From Lumnitzera littorea (lineage: Eukaryota; Streptophyta; Magnoliopsida; Myrtales; Combretaceae): a stretch of DNA of 64,000 nucleotides. Under the pieces are notes generated by a model. It was not told the DNA's origin. It did no database searches and saw only the letters and a program-made list of their open reading frames with translations. A program made the position numbers and the translations under genes. Shown here piece after piece: positions 62,088-64,000 of the stretch. The stretch is from NCBI GenBank assembly GCA_024138015.1, contig JAMXBB010000007.1, positions 87,224,482 through 87,288,481 of the forward strand, read 5' to 3'. Every line of letters begins with the position of its first letter. Positions within the stretch are counted from its first letter, which is position 1.

Positions 62088-62732
62088 AGCCTTACAGAAA
62101 TCTCGGGGTCAGAACTCACGCACACAGCGCTTGGTGTTAGGATCCAATCCTTTGATAAAAACCTATATCCTCAACCTATCATTGACTTGGAAATCCTTAT
62201 TAGCAAACTGCAATAACTGATTAAACTCTACCTCATACTGGTCAATGGTATGGCTCCCTTTCTGAATAGAGAGGAATACATCACTATATTGCAACTTCAA
62301 TGTCTTAGGAAAATAATTTGAAACAAACTCCTTCTTGAATGCCTCCCAAGTAATGGGATCCCTAGCAGTCCTTTTTTACTCTTACCATGTCCTAGCATGG
62401 AGTCTCAACATGTAAGTACCATAAGTGACTTACAAGTGGTGAAGGATCTCAAATGCCTTAAATGTTTGCTCAATTTGCATGAACCAATCCTTTGCCTCCT
62501 TTAGATAGCTAGTTACCCCATCTAAATACTTAGTGCACTTGATAAACTTTGGCATCAAAGACCTCTTAGGTCGGGGATTTGGGGATGTTGCAGGGGCTAA
62601 GTGCACTCGCTCAACTAGAGGTGGCGGTGGTAAGGGTACCTCATCCACCGGTACAGGGGGTGGAATGGGTGATGGTGGGGTCCTGTCCCTCTCACAAAAA
62701 ACCCTCAGCATCTCCTGTATTACAATTAGCAA
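62088..62732 (-). pseudogene. Ty3/gypsy gag fragment
   Basis: The minus-strand frame begins with a proline-rich N-terminus (PPSPIPPPVPVDEVPLPPPP). Then come KYLDGVTSYLKEAKDWFMQIE, EAFKKEFVSNYFPKTLKLQY, GSHTIDQYEVEFNQLLQFA and FIKGLDPNTKRCVREF, the signature order of the retrotransposon gag domain in chromovirus-type gypsy elements. Stops interrupt it near 62405 and 62170. It is cut at about 62088, where LTR-like sequence begins, so the zinc knuckle and pol are absent. Confidence 0.8.
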
Positions 62733-62784
62733 CTCCTTTGCACGATCCCTAGGGGGATGCTATTGTAGTGGATCTATTGGGTGA

Positions 62785-63290
62785 TCTTGCCTCAATGGTG
62801 GCCTACCACATCCTCGCTTGCTCCTACGGTCAACACAATTCAACAAGTTCCTTAAGCTCAAGAAATTTCATAATCTTACAATTCATATTTATAACACAAT
62901 GGAACACATCACAACTTGGACATAATAAACATTTCATTTCATTAATTCCGTCAATAATGAGGTTATACTAAGTGGTGGTCACTTCGAGAGAATGAGTCTC
63001 CACTAGTATTATGTCTAAACATAACTCTAACATGGCATCCAAAACATAACGACATAGTTTAGAGTACGAAATTAAGATAAGTAAATTCCAAAATCTAGCG
63101 ACCTCATACAAAAGCATATAAGCATCTACTACATCTAGGGGTGGGTGGTCGAACCTATCTTAACCTTTGCAAACTCTTCCAATGCATCAGCATCCGTGGA
63201 ACTTGACTCGTCCAAATCATCAAAACTATGTCCATTAGAATTTACATTGGAATAAGTTGAAAACTCTATCCAATCCTCCTCCTTAGGATC
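62785..63290. other. Non-coding stretch between a decayed ORF and gag
   Basis: No ORF, repeat or motif recognised. It separates the acidic ORF end (63291) from the gag start. Confidence 0.4.
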
Positions 63291-63990
63291 CTAAATTGCA
63301 AAGGCAGGGGACTCAAGGATAGGCTGCCCAATCTCCATCTCATCTCCTCCATTCGATAACTCTATAGGATGGTTAAGGTCATCACCCGGTGCTACTAAGG
63401 GTACAGCCTCTTGTGGAACCTCCTCTTGATGTAACTTTTGCTCAGCTTTGTCTATCTCCATCATGTTTAGAGTTAGGTCCTCTAGCATCAGCTCCTCTAA
63501 TATCTCAATCTCATCATTCAATGATTCAAGCATACCATACTCTAACTCCATCTCCTCCCACAAGGCGTATGCAACCCACTAGATATTGATCTAAAGTAAT
63601 GTGGATGGTCACCCCTATGGTCCCTAGCAAAAATAACCCCATGTCTAACCTACCTCCATTTACCAAAAGCTGGGGCTAAGGGTCGGTAAGAGTCACAAAC
63701 TAGGAATGCAGCCTCCGGAGGTAGTCCAATGAGTTCATTAACCCAAGAGTAGTGCTCTAAAACATGAATAAACTTGGTATTTGTGTATACTGGCATGCTC
63801 AAATCCATGAGTAGCTCTTTACGTCAGAATCTCCATTGATCTATGAGTCTACTCCTCCACCATGACAATACAATGCTTATACTATGAGGCTCTCCCACCA
63901 AGGCCAGGTCTTCATAAAGCAATTGGAGACGGTATTGGTAATTTAGAAGTGTCTCACCCTCCTCCATTTGGAACTCGAGCCATCACTGTA
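63291..63990 (-). pseudogene. Decayed ORF of unknown family, copy 2, with acidic tail
   Basis: From 63982 the minus strand reads WLEFQMEEGETLLNYQYRLQ, then LLYEDLALVGEP, VLSWWRSRLIDQW, TKFIHVLEHYSWVNELIGLP and LAPAFGKW (near 63655). This aligns with the plus-strand copy at 3178-3495. After a gap, an open acidic stretch (63563-63291) is rich in Glu and Asp, with LEYGMLESLNDEIEILEEL and PLVAPGDDLNHPIELS. Gypsy gag follows about 560 bases downstream on the same strand. Position suggests an extra ORF, or the N-terminal part of gag, in a gypsy element. It runs off the window end. I do not recognise the family. Confidence 0.5.
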
Positions 63991-64000
63991 TAAGAACTGG

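Noticed and set aside
62533..62784. 83-codon Gly-rich plus-strand ORF
   Set aside because: Antisense shadow of the proline-rich gag N-terminus.

Overview
The window looks like nuclear DNA of a flowering plant, probably a eudicot. It is AT-rich, its introns are GT-AG, two plant-specific multi-exon genes are present, and the surroundings are filled with plant retrotransposon families (Ty1/copia, Ty3/gypsy of Tat and chromovirus type, L1-like LINEs with an RNase H domain) and foldback MITEs. The species cannot be told from sequence alone.

Two host genes can be read from start to stop. The first (6568-21913, + strand, 13 coding exons, 567 residues) is a plant synaptotagmin of the SYT4/SYT5 type: N-terminal membrane anchor, SMP lipid-transfer domain, two C2 domains. 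It should tether the ER to the plasma membrane. Its intron 8 is 9.25 kb because two antisense Ty1/copia elements and an antisense LINE remnant lie in it. Its intron 2 lacks a normal GT donor. The second (23156-27659, - strand, 9 coding exons, 477 residues) is a purple acid phosphatase closest to PAP26. It has a signal peptide, all seven metal ligands and a probable separate 5' UTR exon near 29.4 kb. The two genes converge, with stop codons about 1.2 kb apart.

Almost everything else is repeat-derived. Bases 1-6000 hold a decayed antisense gypsy pol, then an LTR-like stretch with a tRNA-Met-type primer binding site and a decayed ORF. That ORF matches a second decayed ORF at the right end of the window (63.6-64.0 kb, - strand). 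From 29.5 to 49.4 kb there is AT-rich intergenic DNA with a possible copia LTR (30.3-31.8 kb), an antisense copia pol (37.3-40.05 kb), MITEs at 34.1, 41.6 and 42.05 kb, and a 5'-truncated LINE with a poly(A) tail (44.75-47.5 kb). A Tat-lineage gypsy element occupies 49.4-55.6 kb: LTR, primer site, gag, RT, RNase H, a second RNase H, integrase. An LTR-like block follows at 56.2-58.2 kb, then an antisense decayed ORF set resembling plant-mobile-domain proteins (58.3-59.95 kb), another LTR-like block, and an antisense gypsy gag (62.1-62.75 kb).

No RNA gene, CRISPR array or organelle insert was recognised. The most unusual item is the uncharacterised protein module found at both ends of the window, next to gypsy gag or primer-site sequence.
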